Below, piece by piece: positions 1 through 10,162 of a stretch of DNA of 64,000 bases (positions are counted from its first letter, which is position 1; each line of letters starts with the position of its first letter). The notes under the pieces were generated by a model, which saw only the letters and a list, made by a program, of their open reading frames with translations, searched no databases and was not told the origin of the DNA. Source of the DNA: Vibrio neptunius (GTDB taxonomy: Bacteria > Pseudomonadota > Gammaproteobacteria > Enterobacterales > Vibrionaceae); contig NZ_JXXU01000029.1 of assembly GCF_000967495.1 (NCBI RefSeq), positions 1 to 64,000 on the forward strand, read 5' to 3'. Made by a program: the position numbers and the translations under genes.

Positions 1-10
1 CACTTATTTA

Positions 11-44
11 GAAAAAGCCCCAACAGCAATGTTAGGGCTTTTTC
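11..44 (+). terminator. Rho-independent terminator, first unit
   Basis: GAAAAAGCCC (11-20) pairs perfectly with GGGCTTTTTC (35-44), and AACA/TGTT extends the stem inside. The U-rich 3' arm fits termination of a transcript entering from the left of the window. Confidence 0.75.
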
Positions 45-135
45 TTATCTGCAGTATTACTGTTGGTCTGTGACCAACGTGTCCCGCAAAAGGTTTGCCT
101 GTTGCCCGCAACCCAGGCCGTCCGACACTTATTTT

Positions 136-166
136 AGACCTCAGCAGCAATGCTGGGGTCTTTTTG
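136..166 (+). terminator. Rho-independent terminator, second unit
   Basis: An 11-bp stem (136-146 with 151-161, one G-U pair) around a GCAA loop is followed by TTTTTG. It is a diverged copy of the 11-44 unit. The third unit (255-280) has decayed to a weak six-pair stem. Confidence 0.7.
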
Positions 167-466
167 TATTTGAGGGATTATTTTGTAAGACCAATGCGCT
201 CGTTCGTGCGCGAGTCCAATTGAGCGCAAGCTCGGCCGCTTCGCAATTTACTCCAGATCTCAGCAGAAATACTCGGGTCTTAATTCTTATCGCTCTTTGG
301 CTGACGAATACAGACCAATAAATCAAAGCAATCTTAAACTTATTGAAAGCCTAGGCATTGAAAGTTCTGATTGCTTGTTGTGTATGCAAGGATCTTAGTA
401 TTTAGGTGGTTAATGTCCTATGAGACTGGTTCAATTGGTATTGTTTCTTATCGAGTAGAGAATAAA

Positions 467-488
467 AAGCCGACCTAATGGTCGGCTT
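467..488 (-). terminator. Terminator of the hemCDXY operon
   Basis: AAGCCGACC, a TAAT loop and GGTCGGCTT form a perfect 9-bp stem. Read on the minus strand it is followed by a T run, just downstream of hemY. Confidence 0.85.
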
Positions 489-510
489 AGTTAGCAAAGA
501 TGAATGAAAT

Positions 511-1689
511 TTACGCTTGAACTAAAGTAAGGGCTTTTTTTGATACCTCATGAGCCGCTTTAGTCATATTTTGTTTCTCAAGTGCATCAGCTAAATAGGC
601 ATAATCAGATACACTAGAACGCACTTGAAGTGCTTGCTCTAAATGCTGTTGAGCCTCGGACCAGTTTTCATTTCTTAGATGGAACTGCGCAAGAGCGCTG
701 TGCGCTGGAGCATTATTGCCGTCTTTTCTTAGCATATCTTCTAGGAGCACAACGACAGGATGATAATCTGCTAGTTTTATATCAGGCAGTAGTGCATAGA
801 GGTTTGAATCTGGGTTCTTTTTGAGGTTCTCTTTGACCAATGTAAAAGCTTCACTGTCTGCTTTACGAGCGATAAGCTGCTTTGCAAAGCATTCAATCAA
901 GTGAACATTGCTCCTTAGCTTGCGAGTAAGGCTGTTCCAATGAGCTATCAACCCTTCACTGCCTTTTTGCTCTGCAACTTCCTCTAGCAAGCCGCATTGC
1001 GCACGTTGGGTTAACTGAATCTGTTCATCTTTAGTAATGATTTTACTTTTCACAAGTGAAGGTAAGGTATTTAGCAGGGGTTTCCACATCTTAAGTTCAA
1101 TGTAGACATTTTGTAATAGATTAAGGACGACACGATTATTTGGATAGCTGGATTTGAGTTGAGTTAACGTCTCAAATGCTGCCGTGTAATTGGCTTCTTT
1201 TACTTGCTGTTTTGCTCTGGTGAGTTCAACTGCCAGCAGAGCGTTTTCTTGCTCAGATGCGAGTTTAAGATAGCGGTCTCGCTTTTCATTGTCTCCCATT
1301 CCCTGTGCCGCTTCTGAAGCCACTAAATAGCACAGTAGAGGCATATCATGGTGATTTGCCCAGCGAGTGACTTTCTTTTCTGCCAGTTTGAAGTCCCCCT
1401 CAAGTAACTTGATGATGCCTTCATTGGTGAAGCGGCGAGAGCGGCGCATTTTTCGGATACCAAAATAGTTCCAGGTTGCTGAGCCCACATAGAGGGTTGT
1501 CTTGATTAGATACTCTAAGCTAAAAAGTGCTGCCAATAATGCAATGACCAATATGACAAACGTTGTGAAACTCATCTCAATGGTCGTATCTACAACCGAA
1601 ATCAGGACATAGCCCTGCTGGCCAGCATATTTGGTACCGGCAAAAAGACCAGCACCTAGGGTGACGAATAGAAAAATTAATCTGAACAT
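511..1689 (-). CDS. hemY: HemY-like heme biosynthesis-associated TPR membrane protein
   Basis: This 392-aa protein is the enterobacterial HemY family (N-terminal HemY_N domain plus TPR repeats), not protoporphyrinogen oxidase. Two hydrophobic segments (about residues 1-25 and 40-62) anchor it in the inner membrane, and the rest is helical and repeat-like, ending in TPR-type motifs (for example ALAQFHLRNENWSEAQQHL). It is the last gene of hemC-hemD-hemX-hemY. Its start overlaps the hemX stop by one base, so the two are translationally coupled. The family's role in late heme synthesis comes from gene linkage and studies in enterics; the exact activity is unclear. Confidence 0.93.
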   Translation of the reverse strand: MFRLIFLFVTLGAGLFAGTKYAGQQGYVLISVVDTTIEMSFTTFVILVIALLAALFSLEYLIKTTLYVGSATWNYFGIRKMRRSRRFTNEGIIKLLEGDFKLAEKKVTRWANHHDMPLLCYLVASEAAQGMGDNEKRDRYLKLASEQENALLAVELTRAKQQVKEANYTAAFETLTQLKSSYPNNRVVLNLLQNVYIELKMWKPLLNTLPSLVKSKIITKDEQIQLTQRAQCGLLEEVAEQKGSEGLIAHWNSLTRKLRSNVHLIECFAKQLIARKADSEAFTLVKENLKKNPDSNLYALLPDIKLADYHPVVVLLEDMLRKDGNNAPAHSALAQFHLRNENWSEAQQHLEQALQVRSSVSDYAYLADALEKQNMTKAAHEVSKKALTLVQA

Positions 1690-2894
1690 TATTTTTCCTC
1701 CGTAACCAAGGTGGTCACTTCATGTCGCAGACGATCATGTATAACGTCGGACAAAAGTTGCTCTGTGTCTAACTTTGCAGGGTACTCAACTTGTACATTT
1801 TGCTTACTTAGCATCTTTAGAGCTTTATTGAACTCAATAACCGCATTGGTGTGTTGGTCGAAGAATGAACTCGACCATTTTTCAGCAGTGGTTAACGCCG
1901 TTTGGTAAATATCTTGCTGCTCAACGTATACCGCCTTAATCGCTGTTTCCAGTTTGGCCTTCATGTTCTCTTTAAGGTAGAAATGTTGCTCTGGAGATAA
2001 CAAAGGAGTGACATTGCCATCACGGGTGCGGAATGTGATGAAGCTCTCAGAGAAGTCTTTAAGTGACGTCATCAGATTGTCTTTCCAATCATAGATGTCT
2101 TCAGAGACATGCTGAACTCTCCGCTCGGGTGCATCAGGAAGGATTGCATTGGCTAACGGAAGGCTGTCTACTTGCTGTTGCAGCGACGTTAATCTAAGAA
2201 CCAGACCTTCTCGATCGATAATCGGTATGGATTTAAGCTCCGTGATGTCATGGGCCATGGTTCGACGCAAAGGTACCAAGCTAGGATCGCTCAACGCAGC
2301 GATACGTTGGTCGGCGCTTTCCATCAGTTTTGTGGCACTGACGGTATCATGCTCCAAAAATAGTTTTCGGCCTGCTAATTTCACTAGATAATCGGCTTCT
2401 GCCAATAGCCAGTCATTCGGGCGACGACCTTTTACGTCAGCAAGTGCAAGCTGAAGACCTTCAATGCTTTTTTGCTGCTGTGATAAAACAGTTTCTGTTT
2501 TGTGACTGATCTCAGCGGCTTTTGCTAATGTTTCCTGCTGAGTGGCGTTCAAATCCTGCTTAAAAGAAACGGCAGTTTGTTCCAGTTGCTTTTGCAGTTG
2601 TTCAATTTGAGATTGGTACTCAGCATTTTGTAGCGTTACCTGAAGTGTAAAACCACCACATAGTAATGAAACAACGATTGCAACCGCACCAAGTTTAATT
2701 CCGCGCTTAGCATTTTTTTCTTGTTGTCGGATGGTGTCTGGTGACGCTTTAGTTCCAGACTTTTTCTTGGAAGATGCAGAGGGAGATTCAGACGCATTGG
2801 AAATGTCGTTGGAAGACTCTTGAGTTTCAGCAGATGATGCTGCTTCTTGGTCTTTCTCAGGTTCAATGTAGTCGTTTTTATTTTTACTTGTCAT
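1689..2894 (-). CDS. hemX: HemX-like uroporphyrinogen-III C-methyltransferase-related membrane protein
   Basis: This 401-aa member of the HemX family (PF04375) starts with a low-complexity Ser/Glu/Lys-rich cytoplasmic tail (1-65). A single transmembrane helix follows (about 68-92, LGAVAIVVSLLCGGFTLQVT), then a long coiled coil (about 92-150) and a periplasmic helical domain. It is often annotated as a uroporphyrinogen methyltransferase, but no SAM-binding motif of CysG type is visible, so that label is doubtful. It lies 15 bp after hemD in the hemCDXY operon and overlaps hemY by one base. Confidence 0.92.
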   Translation of the reverse strand: MTSKNKNDYIEPEKDQEAASSAETQESSNDISNASESPSASSKKKSGTKASPDTIRQQEKNAKRGIKLGAVAIVVSLLCGGFTLQVTLQNAEYQSQIEQLQKQLEQTAVSFKQDLNATQQETLAKAAEISHKTETVLSQQQKSIEGLQLALADVKGRRPNDWLLAEADYLVKLAGRKLFLEHDTVSATKLMESADQRIAALSDPSLVPLRRTMAHDITELKSIPIIDREGLVLRLTSLQQQVDSLPLANAILPDAPERRVQHVSEDIYDWKDNLMTSLKDFSESFITFRTRDGNVTPLLSPEQHFYLKENMKAKLETAIKAVYVEQQDIYQTALTTAEKWSSSFFDQHTNAVIEFNKALKMLSKQNVQVEYPAKLDTEQLLSDVIHDRLRHEVTTLVTEEK

Positions 2895-2909
2895 TGCGAT
2901 TGTCCTGTT

Positions 2910-3638
2910 TCACGTTGGCCGGAGAGTAGCCAGTAAATCCTTATTGGAAGCGCTTCCCGTGTTGGTTATATGAACAAAGCCTATTTGTTGCGCTTCATTT
3001 GCGATACGTGCACTCGGTACATAAAGTTGCAGTCCGAGTGCCCAGTTCAATTGCGCTTGTGTAAGCTGTGATACAAAATAACTCAGCTGACCTGAACTGG
3101 TGATGACTAACTGTTGGATATGTTTATCCTGCCAGAAAGGGACGAATAAATCTGAGTCAAAAGCAAGGTTTTGTCGTTTGTATACTTCAAGATAACTGAC
3201 TTGAGCGCCTCGAGATTTGAGTGTCTCGTAGATTAGCTCACGTCCACCGTTGCCTCGAAGGATAACGACCTTTTTACCTTTGACTCTTTTTAGTATGTCC
3301 AGTTTGAGCAAATGCTCGCTGTCACCGACGTCGGGGTAGTGTACTTTTTGCTGGCTGAGTTTGCTTAAAACATGTGCGGTTTTTTGACCGACGGCAATGT
3401 AGGTTGCTGTTTGAGGCCATTCTTTCTGGGATGTAAAGGCTTGTTGTGTGAGCGTGACCGCATGTTGGCTGACGGCAAGAATACAGTCGAACTGACAAAG
3501 TTGAGTGTCAATGCCGGAGAGATCTTTCCCCGGCAGGATTTCGATAAGAGGTTGATGGAGCGCGCAGATACCCGCGCTGTTGAGTTGTTGGCAGAGTGAG
3601 CGGCCTTGTTCACCTGGCCGAGTAACCAACACTGCCAT
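2910..3638 (-). CDS. hemD: Uroporphyrinogen-III synthase
   Basis: This 242-aa HemD cyclises hydroxymethylbilane and inverts ring D to give uroporphyrinogen III, the branch-point precursor of heme, siroheme and cobalamin. The family N-terminus (VLVTRPGEQG) and the conserved central segment around IAVGQKTAHVL are present, with the usual two-lobed length. The family is poorly conserved in sequence, but its position, 4 bp after hemC and just before hemX, makes the assignment firm. Confidence 0.95.
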   Translation of the reverse strand: MAVLVTRPGEQGRSLCQQLNSAGICALHQPLIEILPGKDLSGIDTQLCQFDCILAVSQHAVTLTQQAFTSQKEWPQTATYIAVGQKTAHVLSKLSQQKVHYPDVGDSEHLLKLDILKRVKGKKVVILRGNGGRELIYETLKSRGAQVSYLEVYKRQNLAFDSDLFVPFWQDKHIQQLVITSSGQLSYFVSQLTQAQLNWALGLQLYVPSARIANEAQQIGFVHITNTGSASNKDLLATLRPT

Positions 3639-3642
3639 AAAG

Positions 3643-4581
3643 TTACTCGTGAACCGCGTACAGTCTAGTCAAGATATCGCGTGCACCGTCATCCAGTAGT
3701 TGGTTGGCCAATGTCACCCCAAGTTTCTCAGCATCAGCGCGCGAGCCTTTGATTTCGCCGCGCACAATCTTGGAGCCGTCAGGTTCGCCGACAAGCGCAC
3801 GCAACCAGATGTCATCACCATCGAGTAGGGAGTAGCTGCCAATAGGTACTTGGCAACCCCCTTCCAAGGTTAAATTCATTGCGCGCTCACACAGCACGCG
3901 ATCAGCACTATCTCTGTGGTTGAGTGGTTCAAGTAACTTGATAAGACGTTCATCATCTAGGCGGCATTCAATGCCAACTGCACCTTGCCCAACGGCGGGT
4001 AGAGATTGTTCTGGCTCGATAAAACTGCGAATTCGCGCTTCTAGATCTAGGCGTTTCAAACCTGCTGCTGCAAGAATGATGGCATCATATTCGCCAGCAT
4101 CGAGTTTACCCAAACGTGTACCTACATTACCGCGTAGTTCCTTGATGACCAGATCTGGACGGTATTCCTTAATCTGACACTGACGGCGCAGACTGCAAGT
4201 GCCGACAACTGCACCTTGTGGTAGTTCGTCAATATTAGCGAAGGTATTGGAAACGAAAGCATCTCGTGGGTCTTCACGCTCACAAATCGTAACTAACCCT
4301 AGCCCTTCGGGAAAATCAACCGGTACATCTTTCATTGAGTGAACGGCTAAATCTGCACGTCCTTCCAGCATGGCGACTTCGAGTTCTTTTACGAACAAAC
4401 CTTTGCCACCTACTTTGGCTAATGGAGTGTCGAGAATGACGTCGCCTTTCGTCACCATAGTCACAAGTTCAACTTCCAAACCAGGGTGCGCTGCTTGAAG
4501 AGCATCTCGTACATAATAGGCTTGCCAAAGAGCAAGAGGGCTTTTGCGTGTAGCAATTCGAATTGGAGTCGATTGAGTCAT
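3643..4581 (-). CDS. hemC: Hydroxymethylbilane synthase (porphobilinogen deaminase)
   Basis: HemC polymerises four porphobilinogen molecules into hydroxymethylbilane in the cytoplasm. The 312-aa product has the family opening [14 protein letters not shown], the substrate-binding segment [10 protein letters not shown], and the cofactor-carrying Cys in [11 protein letters not shown] place the start at [10 protein letters not shown] (4581) because family proteins begin right before this block; an in-frame extension to 4623 adds 14 non-conserved residues. It is the first gene of hemCDXY and is transcribed divergently from cyaA across a ~330-bp control region. Confidence 0.97.
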   Translation of the reverse strand: MTQSTPIRIATRKSPLALWQAYYVRDALQAAHPGLEVELVTMVTKGDVILDTPLAKVGGKGLFVKELEVAMLEGRADLAVHSMKDVPVDFPEGLGLVTICEREDPRDAFVSNTFANIDELPQGAVVGTCSLRRQCQIKEYRPDLVIKELRGNVGTRLGKLDAGEYDAIILAAAGLKRLDLEARIRSFIEPEQSLPAVGQGAVGIECRLDDERLIKLLEPLNHRDSADRVLCERAMNLTLEGGCQVPIGSYSLLDGDDIWLRALVGEPDGSKIVRGEIKGSRADAEKLGVTLANQLLDDGARDILTRLYAVHE

Positions 4582-4834
4582 GATGGTCTTTGAAAAACAG
4601 TTTTGATGGGCTAATCCTACCATTCTCTTGGAAAAAGTCTTACTGCTAGATCGTCTCGATAATTATCAGACGTCCGACTAGCAGAAAATATTCAAAATAG
4701 TGTGATGTTCATCTCGTTTGTAAAATGGGCTATTATTACAAAAGGCGGATACGTACCACACTATGTCGCGAGCATATTGATTAACAAAACAATGTCGATT
4801 CGATCGTACATTTCTTTACCAATCGAAATAAAAG

Positions 4835-4850
4835 TGTTAGATTGATCACG
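4835..4850. promoter_or_regulatory. Candidate CRP site in the hemC-cyaA control region
   Basis: TGTTA-N6-TCACG, flanked by A/T runs, differs from the CRP consensus TGTGA-N6-TCACA at one base in each half. It lies 66 bp upstream of cyaA. In E. coli CRP-cAMP represses cyaA from a site near the promoter, so feedback here is plausible. A weaker half-site (TGTGA) lies at 4701. No binding data. Confidence 0.45.
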
Positions 4851-4915
4851 TTTTGTTAGTGCTTTAGAACAATTTGTCGTCAAGGCACAGTTAGGAATCA
4901 AACAAGGAATCACCC

Positions 4916-7444
4916 TTGCAGGCTTATATAAAGACGCTTATCCAGAGACTTGATAACCTAAACCAGCAGCGTATTGAGCGCGCGCTGGCTCTTATGGATA
5001 TGCAAAGTCAGCGTGTTTTCCATCTGATTCCTACTCTTCTGCATTTCAATCACCCAGCCATCCCCGGTTATTACGATTCTCAAGTCCCCTACGGTGTATA
5101 CGGTCTCGAATTCAATGAAGTGCAGAAGCAGTTTATTGAGGATACTGAGCTTACGATTGGGCAATCGCTGCGCACCAGTGCAGAGTCGGCTATCCTTGGT
5201 TTGTATACTATGGGGAGCACCTCTTCGATTGGGCAGAGTAGTTCGAGCGACCTCGATATCTGGGTGTGTGTATCACCGTCGATGAGTTGTGAAGAAAGAG
5301 AATGCCTAACCAATAAATGCCTGCTGATCACCGACTGGGCTCAGACACAGGGTGTTGAGGCAAATTTCTTCCTGATGGATGAGGAGCGCTTTCGCACCAA
5401 TCGCTCCGAAGAAATGACAGGTGACAACTGTGGTTCATCCCAGCACCTTTTGCTACTGGATGAATTTTATCGTTCTGCTGTTCGCCTTGCCGGTCAACGT
5501 TTGCTATGGCAAATCGTGCCACCTGAAATGGAAGAGTGTTACGACGAATACGTTCGAGATCTGTGTCGCCAAGGTTGCATAGATTGCTCGCAATGGATTG
5601 ATTTTGGTCAACTGAACCGCATTCCAGCCGAAGAATATTTTGGCTCAAATCTATGGCAGTTGTACAAGAGCATTGACTCACCTTATAAGTCGGTGCTGAA
5701 AGCGATTTTGCTTGAAGCGTATTCGTGGGAGTATCCGAACACTCAACTCCTCAGTATTGATACCAAGCGTCGCTTTTTTGCCCATGAACCTGACCTTTAC
5801 GGGATGGATGCATACTACTTGATGCTTGAAAAGGTGACGCGCTATCTTGTACGCATTGGTGATCACGCGCGTCTTGACCTTGTCCGTCGCTGCTTTTATC
5901 TAAAAACGCATGAGAAGTTATCTCGTGAGCATGACATGGGCTCCGTTGCTTGGCGCCGTGAAGCCATGAGTGACATGATCCAGAAATGGCATTGGGAGCA
6001 TTCAGTGCTTGTTGAGCTGGATGATCGCCGTAACTGGAAGGTTGAACAAGTGAAAGTGGTTCACCATGCCTTACTTGATGCACTTATGCTGAGCTACCGG
6101 AACCTGATTCAATTTGCTCGACGCAACGACATCACTTCTGCGATCAGTCCACAAGACATTAGTATTTTAGCGCGTAAGCTTTATGCTGCGTTTGAGGTTT
6201 TACCTGGTAAGGTAACTTTGCTTAACCCGCAAATTTCACCAGATTTACATGAATCCGACTTGAGCTTTATTGAAGTGAGGCCGGGTCGTACAAATCAAGC
6301 GGGTTGGTACCTCTATAAGCAACCTCTTCAGCCAGAACGTCTTCTTGGTCAGCCATTCTTAGAGCATAATGAATACCTCAGTAAGTTGGTCGCTTGGTCA
6401 TTTTTCAATGGTCTAATTACAGAGTCGACGCGTCTGCACTCGGTAGTTCGTGATGCTCACTTGGATATTGATAAGTTTTATCAGATGGTCAGCGATTTAC
6501 GGAATACCTTTTCATTGCGTAAGCGTCGCCCAACCATGCAGGCATTGGCGAGTCCTTGTGAAATCAGCCAGCTGGCAATGTTCATTAACTTTGAAAATGA
6601 TCCTACTGCGGCATTGAGTGGGCGTTCGCTGAAAGTTGACCTTAAAACGACAGATATTTTTAGCTTCGGTTCAAAACAAACCTGTCTGGTTGGTAGTGTC
6701 GATCTGGTGTATCGGAATTCTTGGCATGAAGTGCGCACGCTGCATTTTAAAGGTGAAACTGCCATGTTGGACGCGTTAAAGACCATTATGGGTAAGATGC
6801 ACCAAGACGCGCTACCACCAGAATCCGTCGATGTGTTCTGCTATAGCAAAAATCTGCGTGGTGTGATGCGCAACATGGTTTATCAACTGCTCGCTGAATG
6901 CATTGACTTGCGCCTTAAGCCGATTGAACAAGAAAAGCGTCGCCGTTTTAAAGCTCTGCGTATTGCTCAGCAAACCTATGGCTTATTCTTTGAACGTCGT
7001 GGTGTATCTGTACAGATGTTGGAGAATTCGGTCGATTTTTATCGCAGTATTTCGACCAGTAAGCTGAAAGGCTCGCCTTTGTTAATGTTAGACAAAGAAC
7101 AAGACTACCAACTACCAGAAATTGTTGATAGCTTTGCCAGTGAGGGTTTGATTCAGTTCTTTTTTGAAGACTCTGCACAAGGTTTCAATATTTATGTGTT
7201 GGATGAGGCGAATCGTGTTGAGGTATACCATCAATTCAGTGGCATGAAAGATGAGATGATTGCCAGCGTGAATAGTTTCTACACGTCCGTCAAAGATGAT
7301 AACGAATTGTCAACTCAGTTTATTAACTTCAATTTGCCGCAATACTATCAAATCGTTCACCCAGTAGAAGGTGATTCTTATATTGTGCCTTATCGAAATG
7401 ATGGCTCGAACTATTCCAAGCCAAGTCGTGCCGTAAATGCGTAA
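4916..7444 (+). CDS. cyaA: Class I adenylate cyclase
   Basis: CyaA makes cAMP from ATP for CRP-dependent catabolite control. The 842-aa length is normal for the enterobacterial class I enzyme. The nucleotidyltransferase catalytic motif is visible as GSTSSIGQSSSSDLDIW at about residues 100-116; the C-terminal half is the regulatory region that in enterics responds to EIIA-Glc. The start is TTG, as in E. coli cyaA (where the weak start limits synthesis), preceded by AAGGA. The gene stands alone, ends at a shared terminator and is divergent from hemC. Confidence 0.97.
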   Translation: MQAYIKTLIQRLDNLNQQRIERALALMDMQSQRVFHLIPTLLHFNHPAIPGYYDSQVPYGVYGLEFNEVQKQFIEDTELTIGQSLRTSAESAILGLYTMGSTSSIGQSSSSDLDIWVCVSPSMSCEERECLTNKCLLITDWAQTQGVEANFFLMDEERFRTNRSEEMTGDNCGSSQHLLLLDEFYRSAVRLAGQRLLWQIVPPEMEECYDEYVRDLCRQGCIDCSQWIDFGQLNRIPAEEYFGSNLWQLYKSIDSPYKSVLKAILLEAYSWEYPNTQLLSIDTKRRFFAHEPDLYGMDAYYLMLEKVTRYLVRIGDHARLDLVRRCFYLKTHEKLSREHDMGSVAWRREAMSDMIQKWHWEHSVLVELDDRRNWKVEQVKVVHHALLDALMLSYRNLIQFARRNDITSAISPQDISILARKLYAAFEVLPGKVTLLNPQISPDLHESDLSFIEVRPGRTNQAGWYLYKQPLQPERLLGQPFLEHNEYLSKLVAWSFFNGLITESTRLHSVVRDAHLDIDKFYQMVSDLRNTFSLRKRRPTMQALASPCEISQLAMFINFENDPTAALSGRSLKVDLKTTDIFSFGSKQTCLVGSVDLVYRNSWHEVRTLHFKGETAMLDALKTIMGKMHQDALPPESVDVFCYSKNLRGVMRNMVYQLLAECIDLRLKPIEQEKRRRFKALRIAQQTYGLFFERRGVSVQMLENSVDFYRSISTSKLKGSPLLMLDKEQDYQLPEIVDSFASEGLIQFFFEDSAQGFNIYVLDEANRVEVYHQFSGMKDEMIASVNSFYTSVKDDNELSTQFINFNLPQYYQIVHPVEGDSYIVPYRNDGSNYSKPSRAVNA

Positions 7445-7460
7445 CTTGAATCGATGAAAT

Positions 7461-7487
7461 AAAGAGCACTCAATGTGCTCTTTTTTG
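7461..7487. terminator. Bidirectional terminator between cyaA and cyaY
   Basis: AAAGAGCAC (7461-7469), loop TCAAT, and GTGCTCTTTTTT form a 9-bp stem with a T run for cyaA and an A run that serves cyaY on the other strand. Confidence 0.85.
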
Positions 7488-7507
7488 TGTCTAGCCTATA
7501 CGGGTAA

Positions 7508-7822
7508 CTACACCCATTCAATCTCTTCCTCTGAATGTTTTTCGCATTCTTGTTTTACCATCGCAATCAGCTCTAAGCCCGTTTTTGAGCAGGTCCACTG
7601 ACCTTCTACCATTGCGAAGTGGAAGCCACCAGACTTAGATGCCAGCCAGATTTCTTTCATTGGTTCCTGGCGATTAATAATGATTTGGCTGCGGTCTTCA
7701 AACTCTAGGGTCATGACATTACCAGAAGTTTCATAATCAATGTCCGCACCTGAATCATCAATCATTTCTTCGATAATTTGCATTTGAGCATCTGCCAACT
7801 GATGAAATTCAGTCTCGTTCAT
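7508..7822 (-). CDS. cyaY: CyaY, frataxin-like iron-sulfur cluster assembly protein
   Basis: This 104-aa bacterial frataxin binds iron and modulates IscS during Fe-S cluster assembly in the cytoplasm. The acidic first helix (EEMIDDSGADIDYE) supplies the iron-binding surface, and the beta-sheet signatures IIINRQEPMKEIWLAS and GGFHFAM are typical. It is convergent with cyaA and divergent from lptM-lysA, the standard gammaproteobacterial arrangement. Confidence 0.96.
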   Translation of the reverse strand: MNETEFHQLADAQMQIIEEMIDDSGADIDYETSGNVMTLEFEDRSQIIINRQEPMKEIWLASKSGGFHFAMVEGQWTCSKTGLELIAMVKQECEKHSEEEIEWV

Positions 7823-7896
7823 CTTGTAATCCTATTGCTTTTCCTGAGTGTGGTGCGATTATAGGGGGCATTGAAAGATTAATCACGATACAACCC

Positions 7897-8019
7897 ATGA
7901 AAAAATCACTCATCGCTCTGTTTCTATTATCTGTTCTTGGTCTGACTGGATGTGGTCAGACTGGTCCTCTTTACATGCCTGAAGATGCATCTCAGAACGA
8001 GCAGCCTTCACAACAATAA
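7897..8019 (+). CDS. lptM: LptM (YifL) lipoprotein, LPS translocon maturation factor
   Basis: This 40-aa lipoprotein has a signal peptide and lipobox LTGC, followed by the family signature CGQTGPLYMP. LptM (formerly YifL) helps LptD reach its native disulfide state in the outer-membrane LPS translocon. The gene lies directly upstream of lysA, as in E. coli (yifL-dapF), and probably starts the lysA-dapF-DUF484-xerC-yigB transcript. Confidence 0.93.
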   Translation: MKKSLIALFLLSVLGLTGCGQTGPLYMPEDASQNEQPSQQ

Positions 8020-8042
8020 ATAATGACATAAGGGATAGCACT

Positions 8043-9296
8043 TTGGATTACTTCAACTATCAGGATGATGGCCAACTTTGGGCCGAAGATGTTCCATTAA
8101 CTGACTTAGCAGAGCAATTTGGAACACCACTTTACGTATATTCTCGCGCAACATTTGAGCGTCATTGGCATGCTTTTGATAAATCCGTTGGTAAGCACCC
8201 GCACCTAGTGTGTTATGCGGTTAAAGCCAACTCGAACTTAGGTGTACTTAATACACTCGCTCGTCTTGGTTCAGGTTTTGATATTGTTTCTGGTGGTGAG
8301 CTGGAACGTGTGATTGCAGCGGGCGGTGAAGCAAGCAAAGTGGTCTTCTCTGGTGTCGGCAAAACGGCGCCTGAAATGAAACGTGCACTTGAACTGGGTA
8401 TCAAGTGTTTCAATGTAGAGTCTGAGCCAGAGCTAGAACGGCTTAACAAGGTCGCGGGTGAGCTGGGCGTTAAAGCGCCGATCTCATTGCGTATCAACCC
8501 TGATGTAGATGCTAATACGCACCCTTACATTTCTACGGGGCTTCGTGACAACAAGTTTGGTATTGCCTTTGACCGTGCACCTGAGGTGTACCAGTTCGCG
8601 CAAAGCCTTGAAAACTTAACGATCAAAGGTATTGATTGTCACATTGGCTCTCAATTAACGGATATCGAACCGTTTATTGATGCTACTGACCGTTTGCTGG
8701 CACTTATTGATGATTTAAAAGCACAAGGCATCAATATTGAGCATCTTGATGTGGGTGGGGGTCTGGGTGTGATCTATCGTGATGAGCTGCCACCAGAGCC
8801 TTCTGAATATGCCAAAGCACTGTTAGGTCGACTGGAAAACCATCAAAGTCTGGAGCTGATTTTCGAACCAGGCCGTGCAATTGCAGCCAATGCAGGTGTA
8901 TTGCTGACGAAGGTTGAGTTTCTAAAACATACAGAACATAAAAACTTCGCCATTATCGATGCCGCGATGAATGACTTGATGCGACCGGCTCTGTATCAGG
9001 CATGGCAAGACATTGTTCCTGTTAACCCACGTGAGGGTGAATCAGTGACATACGATCTGGTTGGCCCAATTTGTGAGACGGGTGATTTCCTTGGTAAAGA
9101 CCGTGCTTTAGTGTTGCAGGAAAATGACCTACTTGCTGTTCGCTCAGCAGGTGCGTATGGCTTTGTGATGTCATCCAATTACAACACACGTACTCGCGTT
9201 GCTGAAGTGATGGTTGATGGCAATAAAGTTCATCTAGTACGTCAGCGAGAAGAGCTGTCGAGCCTATGGGCGCTAGAAAATATTCTTCCGGAGTAA
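8043..9296 (+). CDS. lysA: Diaminopimelate decarboxylase
   Basis: LysA decarboxylates meso-diaminopimelate to L-lysine using pyridoxal phosphate. The 417-aa protein has the PLP lysine in CYAVKANSN (about residue 60), the glycine-rich phosphate loop LDVGGGLG, and the substrate-site segment [11 protein letters not shown]. The start is TTG ([10 protein letters not shown]), with AGGGA about nine bases upstream. It is clustered with dapF, so the last two steps of the DAP-lysine branch are made together. Confidence 0.97.
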   Translation: MDYFNYQDDGQLWAEDVPLTDLAEQFGTPLYVYSRATFERHWHAFDKSVGKHPHLVCYAVKANSNLGVLNTLARLGSGFDIVSGGELERVIAAGGEASKVVFSGVGKTAPEMKRALELGIKCFNVESEPELERLNKVAGELGVKAPISLRINPDVDANTHPYISTGLRDNKFGIAFDRAPEVYQFAQSLENLTIKGIDCHIGSQLTDIEPFIDATDRLLALIDDLKAQGINIEHLDVGGGLGVIYRDELPPEPSEYAKALLGRLENHQSLELIFEPGRAIAANAGVLLTKVEFLKHTEHKNFAIIDAAMNDLMRPALYQAWQDIVPVNPREGESVTYDLVGPICETGDFLGKDRALVLQENDLLAVRSAGAYGFVMSSNYNTRTRVAEVMVDGNKVHLVRQREELSSLWALENILPE

Positions 9297-9306
9297 TTGG
9301 AGTCTT

Positions 9307-10137
9307 ATGCATTTCCATTTTTCTAAAATGCATGGTTTGGGTAATGACTTCATGGTCGTTGACTGCATTACTCAGAACATTTTCTTTTCTCCTGATTTGA
9401 TCCGTCGTCTGGCGGATCGTCATACAGGAGTCGGCTTTGACCAGCTGTTAGTGGTTGAAGCCCCTTATGACCCAGAAACCGACTTTCACTACCGTATCTT
9501 TAATGCTGATGGTAGTGAAGTAGAGCAGTGTGGTAACGGTGCACGTTGTTTTGCTCGTTTTGTGCGTATGAAAGGCCTGACTAATAAGTACAGCTTCAGT
9601 GTCAGTACAAAGAAAGGCAAAATGGTCCTCAATATCGAGGAAGACGATCAGGTGACGGTTAACATGGGTGTGCCAGAATTTGAGCCGAGCAAGATTCCAT
9701 TCAAAGCTAAGCAGACCGAAAAGACCTATATCTTACGTACTGATGATAAGACGTTGTTCTGTGGTGCAGTAAGTATGGGTAATCCTCATGTTGTCACTGT
9801 GGTTGATGATACCAATACCGCTGACGTCGATACTTTAGGCCCGCTACTCGAATCTCACGAGCGTTTTCCTGAGAGAGTAAATGCAGGTTTTATGCAGGTA
9901 TTAAGCCGCAGCGAAGTGAATCTTAGAGTGTATGAACGTGGAGCTGGTGAAACTCAGGCATGCGGCAGTGGGGCTTGTGGTGCGGTTGCAGTAGGTATTG
10001 TTCAGGAATTGCTGGACGAGAAGGTGAAAGTCAACCTGCCAGGTGGTTCGCTAAAAATCAGCTGGCAAGGACCAGGAAAACCCCTTTATATGACGGGCCC
10101 TGCCACTCATGTGTTCGATGGTCAGCTAAGCTGTTAA
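9307..10137 (+). CDS. dapF: Diaminopimelate epimerase
   Basis: DapF converts LL- to meso-diaminopimelate for peptidoglycan and lysine synthesis. The 276-aa enzyme has the two catalytic cysteines of the cofactor-independent epimerase family, in EQCGNGARC (about residue 73) and [10 protein letters not shown] (about residue 218). It begins [15 protein letters not shown], the family N-terminus, 10 bp after lysA. Confidence 0.98.
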   Translation: MHFHFSKMHGLGNDFMVVDCITQNIFFSPDLIRRLADRHTGVGFDQLLVVEAPYDPETDFHYRIFNADGSEVEQCGNGARCFARFVRMKGLTNKYSFSVSTKKGKMVLNIEEDDQVTVNMGVPEFEPSKIPFKAKQTEKTYILRTDDKTLFCGAVSMGNPHVVTVVDDTNTADVDTLGPLLESHERFPERVNAGFMQVLSRSEVNLRVYERGAGETQACGSGACGAVAVGIVQELLDEKVKVNLPGGSLKISWQGPGKPLYMTGPATHVFDGQLSC

Positions 10138-10162
10138 GAAGAGAAAAAATAAAGGAACTAAC

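Larger units (their letters stand above)
1..466. other. Intergenic region with three tandem degenerate terminator units
   Basis: No convincing gene is seen here. Three successive units each contain a related hairpin (11-44, 136-161, 255-280), and the first two follow a CACTTATTT-like lead. Each hairpin is less perfect than the one before. In enterics the argX-hisR-leuT-proM tRNA cluster lies not far from hemY, so these may be duplicated terminators, with decayed tRNA tails, of an RNA operon ending just left of the window. The tRNA link is inference; no tRNA is visible. Confidence 0.4.

Noticed and set aside
4701..4716. Second CRP site near hemC
   Set aside because: Only the left half matches TGTGA; the right half has two mismatches, so it is too weak to list.
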